From Streptomyces sp. CB02261 (GTDB lineage: Bacteria; Actinomycetota; Actinomycetes; Streptomycetales; Streptomycetaceae), in the NCBI RefSeq assembly GCF_001905665.1, contig NZ_LIVX01000008.1:186001-250000 (forward strand): a DNA stretch of 64,000 nt, given 5' to 3'. A program made the translations under genes and the position numbers. Below the pieces are notes generated by a model. It ran no database searches, had not been told where the DNA came from, and worked only from the letters and a program-made list of their open reading frames with translations. Below are positions 56,699 through 64,000 of the stretch, one piece after another. Each line of letters opens with the position of its first letter. The first letter of the stretch is position 1.

Positions 56699-58058
56699 GC
56701 GTCGCCGGACGCTCCCGGTACATCTCGGCGAGCAGGAACGCCAGGTCGAGCGACTGGTCGTGGTTGAGCCGCGGGTCGCAGGCGGTCTCGTAGCGCCGGT
56801 CCAGGTCCTCGGCGCGGACCTCGTTGCCGCCTCCCACGCACTCGGTGACGTCGTCGCCCGTGAGTTCCACGTGGACGCCGCCGGGGTGGGTGCCCAGGGC
56901 GTGGTGCACCTCCACGAAGCCGCGGACCTCGTCGAGGACGTCGTCGAAGCGGCGCGTCTTGTGGCCGCTCGGCGCGGTGAACGTGTTGCCGTGCATCGGG
57001 TCGCTGACCCAGCACACCTGGGCCCCCTCCGCGGTCACCTTCTCCACGAGGGTCGGCAGCACGTCACGGACGCGGTCGGCGCCGGCCCGGACCACCAGGG
57101 TCAGCCGGCCCGGCTCGCGCGCCGGGTCGAGGCGGTCGATGAGACCGAGGACGGCGTCGGGCGAGGCGGTGGGACCGAGCTTGACCGCGATGGGGTTGGC
57201 GACCCGGGAGAAGTACTCGACGTGCGCGCCGTCCAGGTCCCGGGTCCGCTCGCCGATCCACAGCAGGTGCCCGCTGGTGGCGTACGAGCGGCCCGTCTCC
57301 CCCTCGACGCGGGTGAGCGGGGCCTCGTAGTCGAGGAGCAGCCCCTCGTGCCCGACGAAGAACTCCGCGCTCGTCAGCTCCCCGAGGCCGACGCCGCAGG
57401 CCTGCATGAAGGCGAGGGTGCGGTCGATCTCGTCGGCGATCCGCTCGTAGCGCCGGCCCGCCGCCGAGCCCGCCACGAACCCCTGGTTCCAGGCGTGCAC
57501 CTGGCGGAGGTCGGCGAAGCCCCCGGTGGTGAGCGCCCGGACCAGGTTGAGGGTGGTCGCGGACGCCTCGTACATCCGCCGCATGCGCCACGGGTCCGGC
57601 GTGCGGTCCCGCTCGGTGAAGGCGGCGCCGTTGACCGCGTCACCGCGGTAGGACGGGAGCGTGAGCCCGTCACGGTGCTCGACCGGGCTGGAGCGGGGCT
57701 TGGCGTACTGCCCCGCCATACGGCCCACCTTCACCACCGGCAGGGCGGTGGCGTGGGTGAGGACGACGGCCATCTGGAGCAGGGTCCTGAGCTTGCCGCG
57801 CACCCCCTGGGCGGTCGCCTCGCCGAAGGTCTCCGCGCAGTCGCCGCCCTGGAGGAGCACGGCCTCGCCCCTGGCCACCGCCGCCATCCGCTCGCGCAGC
57901 CGGTCGCACTCGGCGGCGAGGACCAGCGGCGGCGCCTGGGTCAGCCACCGCGTCACCGCGCGCACCTCCCCCTCGTCCGGCCAGTCCGGCTGCTGGGCGG
58001 CGACGCGCGTCCGCCAGGACCCGCCGGATTCTCTGGATTCTGTGGAGTCGCTTTCCAT
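56676..58058 (-). CDS. Class II DAHP synthase (dedicated shikimate entry enzyme)
   Basis: This 460-aa enzyme is of the plant-like class II 3-deoxy-D-arabino-heptulosonate 7-phosphate synthase family. It shows LLQGGDCAETFGE, KVGRMAGQYAKPRSSP, VSDPMHGNT and GGVHVELTGDDVTECVGG. It joins phosphoenolpyruvate and erythrose 4-phosphate. A second copy inside an NRPS cluster raises flux to chorismate for the adjacent trp genes, as in calcium-dependent antibiotic clusters. GGGAG precedes the ATG. It is divergent from trpE across a region with a predicted MocR operator. Confidence 0.96.
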   Translation of the reverse strand: MESDSTESRESGGSWRTRVAAQQPDWPDEGEVRAVTRWLTQAPPLVLAAECDRLRERMAAVARGEAVLLQGGDCAETFGEATAQGVRGKLRTLLQMAVVLTHATALPVVKVGRMAGQYAKPRSSPVEHRDGLTLPSYRGDAVNGAAFTERDRTPDPWRMRRMYEASATTLNLVRALTTGGFADLRQVHAWNQGFVAGSAAGRRYERIADEIDRTLAFMQACGVGLGELTSAEFFVGHEGLLLDYEAPLTRVEGETGRSYATSGHLLWIGERTRDLDGAHVEYFSRVANPIAVKLGPTASPDAVLGLIDRLDPAREPGRLTLVVRAGADRVRDVLPTLVEKVTAEGAQVCWVSDPMHGNTFTAPSGHKTRRFDDVLDEVRGFVEVHHALGTHPGGVHVELTGDDVTECVGGGNEVRAEDLDRRYETACDPRLNHDQSLDLAFLLAEMYRERPATLRPGSRP

Positions 58059-58140
58059 GGTCCGAGCTCCCTTCCCGTGCACCGATGCGGAAACCTCGAA
58101 AAGCACAGTGCATGACGGCGGGCGCGGTCAAGGTATTCGG

Positions 58141-58183
58141 AAGTGGTCCGTATCCGTGCGAGGCGATTGGTCTGGCACGCCGG
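58141..58183. promoter_or_regulatory. Predicted MocR operator, DAHP synthase/trpE promoter region
   Basis: A bipartite element with left part AAGTGGTCCGTA and right part GATTGGTCTGGCACGCCGG has TGG-type repeats at 58144 and 58168, 24 bp apart. The same arrangement recurs at 61929-61971, with 25 of 31 conserved positions in the two parts. Confidence 0.6.
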
Positions 58184-58266
58184 GGGCTCACGCGGTTCTC
58201 TTTTCATCGTCGGGATGGATCGACCGCTGCCCGAGGACGATTTCGAGAATTCGACGGGAGTTCACC

Positions 58267-59835
58267 ATGACGAGGATGACGGAGAGTGAATCCATCGGGG
58301 TACGGGTCGTGGCGGACGAGCTGCCGTGGCACGACCCGCTCGATCTGTACACCGGTCTGCGCGAGGCCCTCGGCGACGCGGAGGTCTTCCTCTTCGAGGA
58401 CCTGAGCGGCGAGGGCCCGCGGCAGCGGAACTCGGCCGCCGTCGGGGTGGGCCGGCTCGCGGAGATCCGCGGCTTCGCCGGCCACGTCGAGATCGACGGC
58501 GCGCCGGAGCTGGTGCGCGCCCTCGTGGCGGCCGCGGAGGCGGCGGGACTCCACCCGGAGACCTCCCTGGACCACCCGGAGACCTCCCCGGAGCCGGGCG
58601 CGGAGCCGGGCGCCGCGGCCGGTGCGCACCGGCTGCGGCTGACCCGCTCCGACCAGCTGTGGGACCTGGCGGCCCGTGCGCAGCGGCTCTTCGTCCTCGA
58701 CACCGAGCTGCCCGCCTCCGAGTACGCCTTCGGGTTCCTGACGTCGTTCGCGTACGAGTCCGCCTGGCACATGGAGGAGCTGCCGCGGCGCACCAAGGCG
58801 ACCGGCGGCCCGGACGTGACCCTGACGCTGTTCCGGGACACCGTCCGCTACGGGCCGGACGGGGTGCGTCTGCTCGCCGCCGAGAGCGCGGCCTTCCCGG
58901 CGCGGCCCGACCGCCTGGACGTCGCCGTCGAGGTCTGGGCCGCCGCGCAACGCCCCGAGGGCGGACCGGAGTCGGCCGTTCCGGCGGCCCCGGAACCCCG
59001 GGAGGTGCGCGACAGCGTCAGCCGTGCCACGTTCCTCGACTGGGCCGGACGCTGCCTCGCGCACATCGGCGTCGGGGACATCTACCAGATCCAGATCGGC
59101 CACCGCATCGACGTGCGGACCGCCCTGGGGCCGGTCGACGTCTACCGCCGGCTGCGCGGTCGCAACCCCTCACCGCACATGTACCTCCTGCCGCGCGCCG
59201 GAAGCACCCTGATCGGCGCGAGCCCGGAGCTGTTCCTGCGGATCGAGGACGGCAGGATCGTCATGCGGCCCATCGCGGGCACCGCCCCGCGCTGCGCGGA
59301 CGACGACGAGGAGAACCAGCGGCGGGTCAAGGAGCTGCGCGAGAGCGAGAAGGAACGGGCCGAGCACATCATGCTGGTCGACCTGTGCCGCAACGACATC
59401 GGGCGGGTCTGCCGGCCGAGCGTCCAGCCCGTCGACCGGCTGATGGCGGTGGAGACGTTCTCGCACGTCTTCCACCTGGTCTCCTCCGTCTCCGGTGAGC
59501 TGGAGCCCGGGGTGGACCCCTGGCAGGCCGTACGGGCGACGTTCCCGGCCGGCACCATGACGGGTGCGCCCAAGCTCCGCGCCATGGAGATCATCGACGG
59601 CCTGGAGCAGGAGCACCGGGGCGCCTACGCCGGGGCCGTGGGCCTGGTCGACGTGCGCGGCTGGAGCGAACTGGCCCTGTGCATCCGCACGATCGCGTAC
59701 GACGGCTCCGTCTACTCCACGCAGAGCTCCGCCGGTCTGGTGGCGCAGTCCGACCCCGAGGCCGAGTGGCGCGAGACCCTGGCCAAGATGGGCGCCGCCT
59801 ACTGGGCGCTCACCGGGGCCGAGCTGGCCGGATGA
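58267..59835 (+). CDS. trpE: Anthranilate synthase component I, probable cluster-specific copy
   Basis: This 522-aa chorismate-utilising enzyme has PIAGTAPR at 335-342, the anthranilate-synthase form (PabB has Lys in place of the Ala), GASPELFLRIEDG, DLCRNDIGRVC and FPAGTMTGAPKLRAMEII. The N-terminal LLES motif that binds feedback tryptophan in TrpE is changed to LFED (42-45), which suggests reduced feedback control. An insertion rich in Pro/Glu/Ala lies at about 95-120. It is divergent from DAHP synthase and precedes trpG by 76 bp. It should make anthranilate for extra tryptophan. Confidence 0.93.
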   Translation: MTRMTESESIGVRVVADELPWHDPLDLYTGLREALGDAEVFLFEDLSGEGPRQRNSAAVGVGRLAEIRGFAGHVEIDGAPELVRALVAAAEAAGLHPETSLDHPETSPEPGAEPGAAAGAHRLRLTRSDQLWDLAARAQRLFVLDTELPASEYAFGFLTSFAYESAWHMEELPRRTKATGGPDVTLTLFRDTVRYGPDGVRLLAAESAAFPARPDRLDVAVEVWAAAQRPEGGPESAVPAAPEPREVRDSVSRATFLDWAGRCLAHIGVGDIYQIQIGHRIDVRTALGPVDVYRRLRGRNPSPHMYLLPRAGSTLIGASPELFLRIEDGRIVMRPIAGTAPRCADDDEENQRRVKELRESEKERAEHIMLVDLCRNDIGRVCRPSVQPVDRLMAVETFSHVFHLVSSVSGELEPGVDPWQAVRATFPAGTMTGAPKLRAMEIIDGLEQEHRGAYAGAVGLVDVRGWSELALCIRTIAYDGSVYSTQSSAGLVAQSDPEAEWRETLAKMGAAYWALTGAELAG

Positions 59836-59911
59836 CCCCCTCGCCGCCGCCCCGCGATCCGTCCCCCTCCCCGACGCCCTCGCCCTCGCACTCGCCCTGG
59901 AGACGACCGGT

Positions 59912-60529
59912 ATGAAGGTCCTGCTGATCGACGCCTACGACAGCTTCGTCCACATCATCGACCAGTACCTGCGCACCCTCGGGGCGGACACCGAGGTCGT
60001 ACGGTCCCGCACCCGCTCCCCCGAGGAACTCGCCGCCACCCGCCCCGACGCGGTGGTCCTCGGCCCCGGCCCCGGGCACCCCCGGGACTCCGGTCACGTC
60101 GAGCTGGTCCACCGCTTCGCCGGCCGGGTGCCGGTGCTCGGCGTGTGCCTCGGCCACCAGGCCATCGCGCTGGCCTACGGCGGCCGGGTCGAGGTCGCCG
60201 ACCAGATCATGCACGGCCGGATCAGCACGGTCCGGCACGACGGCGCGGGCATCTACCAGGGGCTCGGCCACACCCTGGAGGCCACGCGGTACCACTCGCT
60301 GGTCGTGGCCGAGCCGCTGCCCGGGGAACTCACCGTCACCGCCGTCGCGGCCGACCACGGCTATGTGATGGGGCTGCGGCACCGCACCCTGGCCGTCGAG
60401 GGCGTGCAGTTCCATCCGGAGAGCATCATGACGACGGCGGGCCTCACCCTCCTGGAGAACTTCCTCGCCACCGGCGGCTCCCCGGCGCCCGGGCGGGAGG
60501 CCGGGCTCACCGGCGCACGGCCACGCTGA
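59912..60529 (+). CDS. trpG: Anthranilate synthase component II (glutamine amidotransferase)
   Basis: This 205-aa class I glutamine amidotransferase has the nucleophile in VLGVCLGHQAIAL and the His-Glu pair in GVQFHPESIM. The oxyanion region is VLGPGPGHPRDSG. It should release ammonia for TrpE. GGAGACG precedes the ATG. Its last 23 bp overlap the end of the converging MocR gene. The C-terminal 20 residues (GGSPAPGREAG) are an unconserved extension. Confidence 0.94.
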   Translation: MKVLLIDAYDSFVHIIDQYLRTLGADTEVVRSRTRSPEELAATRPDAVVLGPGPGHPRDSGHVELVHRFAGRVPVLGVCLGHQAIALAYGGRVEVADQIMHGRISTVRHDGAGIYQGLGHTLEATRYHSLVVAEPLPGELTVTAVAADHGYVMGLRHRTLAVEGVQFHPESIMTTAGLTLLENFLATGGSPAPGREAGLTGARPR

Positions 60530-61895
60530 TCTCCCGTACGGCCTCGGCCACGCCCGAGCGCGGCAGGTGGGTGTGCCCGACCACGAGCGCGGGCGCGCCC
60601 CGGAACGGCCGGGCGTGGTAGGCCGCCGCGCCGCGCACGAGGACCGACCGGCCGAGCGCCGCGGTCACGAGCGCGGCCTCGTCGGCGTACCGGGGCAGCC
60701 GGACGTACGCGTGGTGCCCCGCGGCCCTGCCGGTGACCTCGGCGCCCGGCAGGTGGCGGCGCACCGCCTCGTCGAGCGCCTCCCTGCGGCCGCGGCAGTG
60801 GGCGTTGAGCCGGCGCAGGTGCCGGTCGAAGGTGCCGCTGCGCAGCAGCTCGGCGAAGGCCAGCTGGGTCAGCGTCTCGGTGCCGAGGTCGTGGCGGGCC
60901 CGTGCGCGCAGCAGCGGCTCCACGAGCGCGTCGGGGGCCGCGAGCCAGCCCAGTCGGAGTCCGGGCGCCAGCGTCTTGCTGGCGGTCCCGGCGTAGAGGA
61001 CCCGGTCGGGGGCGAGGCGCTGGAGCGCGAGCGGCCGGGGGGTGCGCTCGTACCAGAGGCCGCCGTCGTAGTCGTCCTCGATCACCCAGCCGCCGACGGC
61101 CTCGGCCCACCGGACCAGGGCCTCGCGGCGCCGCGCGCTCAGGGTCACCCCGGTGGGGAACTGGTGGGCGGGCGTCACCAGGACGGCCCGGGCGCCGCTC
61201 GCGGCCAGGGCGTCGACGTCGAGGCCCTCGTCGTCGACGGGGACCGGCACGGGCGTGAGCCCGCTCTCCCGCAGGAACCGGCGCTGCCCGGGGTGGCCCG
61301 GGTCCTCGATGGCCAGCCGGTCCACGCCGTGCCACGGCAGTACGGCGCAGAGGAGGCCCAGGGCGTGTCCGAAGCCGGCCACCACCATGATCGAGTCGGC
61401 GTCGGCGCGGACACCGCGCGACCTGCCCAGAGCGTGGGCGAGTTCGGTGCGCAGGGCCGGTTCGCCGGCCGGCGGCGGATAGTCGTGGTCGGCAGGGGTG
61501 GCCGCGTCGAGGACCCGCTGGTAGCACGAGAGCCACTCGCGCCGGGGGAACGCGGGCAGGTTGCGTCCGCCCGCCCGCAGGTCCCAGCGGGTCACCGGGC
61601 CGCGGCCGGCGTCGAGGAGGGCCGGTACGACGGCCTCCTCGCCCACGTGCGGGCCGACCCGGGTGCCGGCGCCGCGCGTCGCCTCCAGGTACCCCTCGGC
61701 CACGAGCTGCCCGTAGGCCTCCACGACCACGCTGCGTGACACGTCGAGGTCGTCGGCGAGGGCACGGCTCGACGGGAGCCGGGTGCCGGGATGGAGGACT
61801 CCCTCGGATATCTCCTTCTTGATGAATCGCTGGATCTGCGCCGTCAGGGAAACCTCGGAATCCCTCGCGATGTCGACGGACATGTGCAGTGCCAC
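60507..61895 (-). CDS. MocR/PdxR-family regulator
   Basis: This 462-aa fusion regulator has an N-terminal GntR winged helix (GVLHPGTRLPSSRALADDLDVSRSVVVEAYGQL) joined to a fold-I aminotransferase-like domain. The PLP Lys stands in YAGTASKTLAPGLRLGWL and the preceding Asp in IEDDYDGGLWYE. MocR proteins sense PLP or an amino-acid adduct. It sits among trp genes, and a 43-bp element recurs in both divergent trp promoters, so it probably controls them. The GTG start has GGGAGGG upstream; an ATG at 61883 is an alternative. Confidence 0.93.
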   Translation of the reverse strand: MALHMSVDIARDSEVSLTAQIQRFIKKEISEGVLHPGTRLPSSRALADDLDVSRSVVVEAYGQLVAEGYLEATRGAGTRVGPHVGEEAVVPALLDAGRGPVTRWDLRAGGRNLPAFPRREWLSCYQRVLDAATPADHDYPPPAGEPALRTELAHALGRSRGVRADADSIMVVAGFGHALGLLCAVLPWHGVDRLAIEDPGHPGQRRFLRESGLTPVPVPVDDEGLDVDALAASGARAVLVTPAHQFPTGVTLSARRREALVRWAEAVGGWVIEDDYDGGLWYERTPRPLALQRLAPDRVLYAGTASKTLAPGLRLGWLAAPDALVEPLLRARARHDLGTETLTQLAFAELLRSGTFDRHLRRLNAHCRGRREALDEAVRRHLPGAEVTGRAAGHHAYVRLPRYADEAALVTAALGRSVLVRGAAAYHARPFRGAPALVVGHTHLPRSGVAEAVREISVAVRR

Positions 61896-61928
61896 AGCAC
61901 TTCCCTCCCTCTGGCGGGTTCCCGTGGA

Positions 61929-61971
61929 AATTGGACCGTACGGCTCGGTGGACAGTGGTCTGGAATGCCGG
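61929..61971. promoter_or_regulatory. Predicted MocR operator, mocR/trpD promoter region
   Basis: Left part AATTGGACCGTA and right part CAGTGGTCTGGAATGCCGG have TGG-type repeats at 61932 and 61956, 24 bp apart. It lies between the divergent mocR and trpD genes and could serve both autoregulation and trpD control. Confidence 0.6.
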
Positions 61972-62031
61972 CCGGGCGGTCAGCAGACTGGCGTACGACA
62001 CGAATTCGGATATCGGGCTGAGGAGAATTCC

Positions 62032-63090
62032 ATGAGCGCCGAACCGCTGACGCACAGCTGGCCGGATCTGCTGGACGCCCTGCTGGACGGCCGGAGTCTG
62101 ACCGCGCGGGACACGGAATGGGCGATGGACGACGTCATGTCGGGCCGGGCCGGGCCGGTGCGGCTGGCCGGGCTCATGGTGGCGCTGCGGGCCAAGGGCG
62201 AGACGGTCGAGGAGATCGAGGGGCTCGTACGGGCCCTGTACCGGCACGCGGTGCGCCTGGAGGTCCCGGGGCCCGCCCTCGACATCGTGGGCACGGGAGG
62301 TGACGGCTCGAACAGCGTCAACATCTCGACGATGTCCGCGATCGTGGCCGCCGGCGCGGGTGCCCGTGTCGTCAAGCACGGCAACCGGTCGGCGTCCTCG
62401 GCCTGCGGCTCGGCCGACGTCCTGGAGGAGCTGGGCGTCGCGCTGTCGCTGGAACCGGCGGAGATCGCGGAGGTCGCCGAGGACGTCGGCATCACCTTCT
62501 GCTTCGCGCCGGAGTTCCACCCGGCGCTGCGGCACGCGGCCGGTCCGCGCCGGGAGCTGGGCATCCGTACGGTCTTCAACGCGCTGGGCCCGCTGGTGAA
62601 TCCGGCCGCGCCGGCCGCCTGCGCGGTGGGTGTCGCCGACCGGCGGCTCGCTCCGCTGCTCGCCGGGGTGCTGGCCCGGCGGGGGGTGTCGGCGCTGGTG
62701 TTCCGGGGCGACGACGGCATGGACGAGCTGACGGTCACCACGACCTCCACGGTCTGGTCGGTGCACGACGGCGAGGTGCGCGAGGAGCGCTTCGACCCGC
62801 GGGCCCTCGGCATCCCCCGGGCGGACGCGGCCGCGCTGCGCGGCGGCGACCGGGTGCACAACGCGCGGGTGGCGCGCGAGGTCCTCGCCGGCGCCAGGGG
62901 GCCGGTACGGGACGCGGTGCTGCTGTCGGCGGCGGCGGGGCTCGCCGCCCTCGAACCGTCCTCGCGTTCCTGCACCGAGCGCCTGTCGTCGGCCCTGTTC
63001 CGCGCTGCCGAGTCCATCGACTCGGGCGCGGCCACCGCCGTCCTCGACCGCTGGCGCACGATCACCACGAAGCGGGCCGACGGAGGCTGA
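62032..63090 (+). CDS. trpD: Anthranilate phosphoribosyltransferase
   Basis: This 352-aa protein has the TrpD signatures DIVGTGGDGSNSVNIST (PRPP loop), VKHGNRSASSACGSADVLEELG and FNALGPLVNPA. It transfers the phosphoribosyl group to anthranilate, the second step of the tryptophan branch. AGGAGA lies just before the ATG. It converges with trpC, from which it is separated by a perfect palindrome. Confidence 0.97.
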   Translation: MSAEPLTHSWPDLLDALLDGRSLTARDTEWAMDDVMSGRAGPVRLAGLMVALRAKGETVEEIEGLVRALYRHAVRLEVPGPALDIVGTGGDGSNSVNISTMSAIVAAGAGARVVKHGNRSASSACGSADVLEELGVALSLEPAEIAEVAEDVGITFCFAPEFHPALRHAAGPRRELGIRTVFNALGPLVNPAAPAACAVGVADRRLAPLLAGVLARRGVSALVFRGDDGMDELTVTTTSTVWSVHDGEVREERFDPRALGIPRADAAALRGGDRVHNARVAREVLAGARGPVRDAVLLSAAAGLAALEPSSRSCTERLSSALFRAAESIDSGAATAVLDRWRTITTKRADGG

Positions 63091-63095
63091 AGGCA

Positions 63096-63131
63096 CGTCA
63101 GGGCCGGGCCCCGCGGGGCCCGGCCCTGACG
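63096..63131. terminator. Perfect 36-bp palindrome between trpD and trpC
   Basis: Eighteen bases (CGTCAGGGCCGGGCCCCG) are followed directly by their complete reverse complement. It is centred in the 55-bp gap between convergent genes and should terminate transcription from both sides. Confidence 0.92.
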
Positions 63132-63145
63132 GTCCGGTCGAGTGG

Positions 63146-63979
63146 TCACGGGTCCGGTGGTCCGGCCGTGGGCGGTGCCGCGGGAGCGGGCCGGGTGCGG
63201 CCCGCCGCCGTCAGGTCCCGTACCGCCTCGCGCGGGGCGCCGCCCGTCACCAGGCTGGTGCCGACGAGGACCGCGTCCGCGCCCTGGCGGGCGTACGCGG
63301 TGACGTCGTCCGGGCCCCGGACGCCCGACTCGGCGATGGTGACGACGTCGGCGGGGAGAAGGGGCGCGACGCGGGCGAAGGCCGTCCGGTCCACCTCCAG
63401 GGTCCGCAGGTCGCGGGCGTTGACGCCGATCACCCGGGCGCCGGCGGCCAGTGCCCGCTCCGCCTCGGCGGCGTCGTGGACCTCGACCAGCGGGGTGAGG
63501 CCGATCGCGCCGGCCTGGGCCACCAGGTCGGTGAGCAGCGGCTGGTCGAGCGCGGCGACGATCAGGAGCACGAGGTCCGCGCCGTGGGCCCGCGCCTCCC
63601 ACAGTTGGTAGTCGCCCACGACGAAGTCCTTGCGCAGGACCGGCACGGGTACCCGCGCGCGTACGGCGTCCAGGTCCGCGAGCGAGCCGCCGAAACGGCG
63701 CCGCTCGGTCAGGACGCTGACGGCGCGGGCGCCGCCCGCCTCGTAGTCGGCGGCGAGGGACGCCGGGGAGGGGATGGCGGCGAGCGGGCCCAGGGACGGG
63801 CTCGCCCGCTTCACCTCGGCGATCACCCCGGTGCCGCCGTCGCCGCGCAGCAGCGCCGCGCAGTCCAGGACCGGTCCCGCGTGCGCAGCGCGTTCCCGCA
63901 ACTCCCTGACGGGGACGCGCAGTCGCCGCTCGTCCAGGTCGTCGCGTACACCCGCGACGATGTCGTCGAGCACCGTCAT
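63146..63979 (-). CDS. trpC: Indole-3-glycerol phosphate synthase
   Basis: This 277-aa TIM barrel shows the TrpC motifs GVIAEVKRASPSLGPL, VSVLTERRRFGGS, VPVLRKDFVVGDYQ, GVNARDLRTLEVD and TIAESGVRGPDDV. It closes the indole ring of the tryptophan precursor. The C-terminal tail is Ala/Pro-rich. Its ATG lies 21 bp from the right edge, so its promoter and any upstream partner, possibly trpB or trpA paralogues, are outside the window. With trpE, trpG and trpD it completes the route to indole glycerol phosphate. Confidence 0.96.
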   Translation of the reverse strand: MTVLDDIVAGVRDDLDERRLRVPVRELRERAAHAGPVLDCAALLRGDGGTGVIAEVKRASPSLGPLAAIPSPASLAADYEAGGARAVSVLTERRRFGGSLADLDAVRARVPVPVLRKDFVVGDYQLWEARAHGADLVLLIVAALDQPLLTDLVAQAGAIGLTPLVEVHDAAEAERALAAGARVIGVNARDLRTLEVDRTAFARVAPLLPADVVTIAESGVRGPDDVTAYARQGADAVLVGTSLVTGGAPREAVRDLTAAGRTRPAPAAPPTAGPPDP

Positions 63980-64000
63980 GACCGCGATCCCCCCGCCGGA

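Noticed and set aside
58267..60529. 4-amino-4-deoxychorismate (PabA/PabB) synthase pair
   Set aside because: The active-site loop reads PIAGT, not PIKGT, and trpD and trpC paralogues follow, so anthranilate synthase is the better call.

Overview
The window looks like a Streptomyces chromosome segment. GC content is very high, many genes start with GTG, and neighbours often share ATGA or GTGA overlaps. It holds a SepF-like cell-division protein, a Tat-secreted glucanase, FCD and MocR regulators and a large modular NRPS. No rRNA, tRNA, CRISPR array or transposase was seen. All names rest on reading translations and motifs by eye; no database search was run.

Positions 1-15.3 kb are mostly housekeeping or accessory genes: a CRP-type regulator followed by a class III nucleotide cyclase (cut by the left edge), a hen1-pnkp RNA-repair operon with a terminator, an F420-type oxidoreductase with a homocysteine methyltransferase, small conserved genes, a MazG-like enzyme, an ATPase gene broken by an apparent one-base frameshift and carrying an in-frame 30-bp tandem repeat, a SepF-like protein, and a secreted GH64 beta-1,3-glucanase with a CBM6 domain behind a perfect LacI/CebR-like operator.

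Positions 15.4-23.9 kb form a collagen and 4-hydroxyproline utilisation island: FCD-GntR regulator, hydroxyproline 2-epimerase, DHDPS-family deaminase, a three-subunit D-hydroxyproline dehydrogenase and a secreted M9 collagenase. Four promoter regions, including that of the collagenase, share an operator-like motif (GTANWAT-K-TCACR), which suggests one regulon from collagen cleavage to hydroxyproline catabolism. A KhtT/KhtU-like K+/H+ antiporter pair follows at 24-25.7 kb.

Positions 25.8 kb to the right edge form a nonribosomal peptide cluster that probably continues past 64 kb. It has an Sfp-type PPTase, a DrrA/DrrB-like exporter, MbtH, a P450 and one 4,984-residue NRPS (C-A-T-E / C-A-T / C-A-T / C-A-T-TE). 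SbnA and SbnB homologues should make L-2,3-diaminopropionate, which fits the acidic pocket of the first A domain; the last A domain has a glycine code. An upstream operon (KAS III-like, ATP-grasp, PLP decarboxylase, ACP, second ketosynthase-like protein, two acyl-CoA dehydrogenase-like proteins) resembles the butirosin BtrJ/BtrK/BtrI logic and probably builds an amino-acyl starter on the ACP. DAHP synthase, TrpE, TrpG, TrpD and TrpC form a dedicated tryptophan supply set, as in calcium-dependent antibiotic clusters, around a MocR regulator. An Asp/Glu racemase and a type II thioesterase form a further small operon.

Two regulatory layers can be read from the DNA of the cluster. Three promoters (KAS III operon, sbnB-sbnA-NRPS operon, racemase-thioesterase operon) carry three heptamers close to GTCAGCG at exact 11-bp spacing, each 8 bp upstream of a -10-like hexamer; this is the architecture of SARP-family activator sites, although no SARP gene lies in the window. 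Two divergent promoters (DAHP synthase/trpE and mocR/trpD) share a 43-bp bipartite element with TGG-type repeats 24 bp apart, a likely MocR operator. I do not recognise the product of this cluster.
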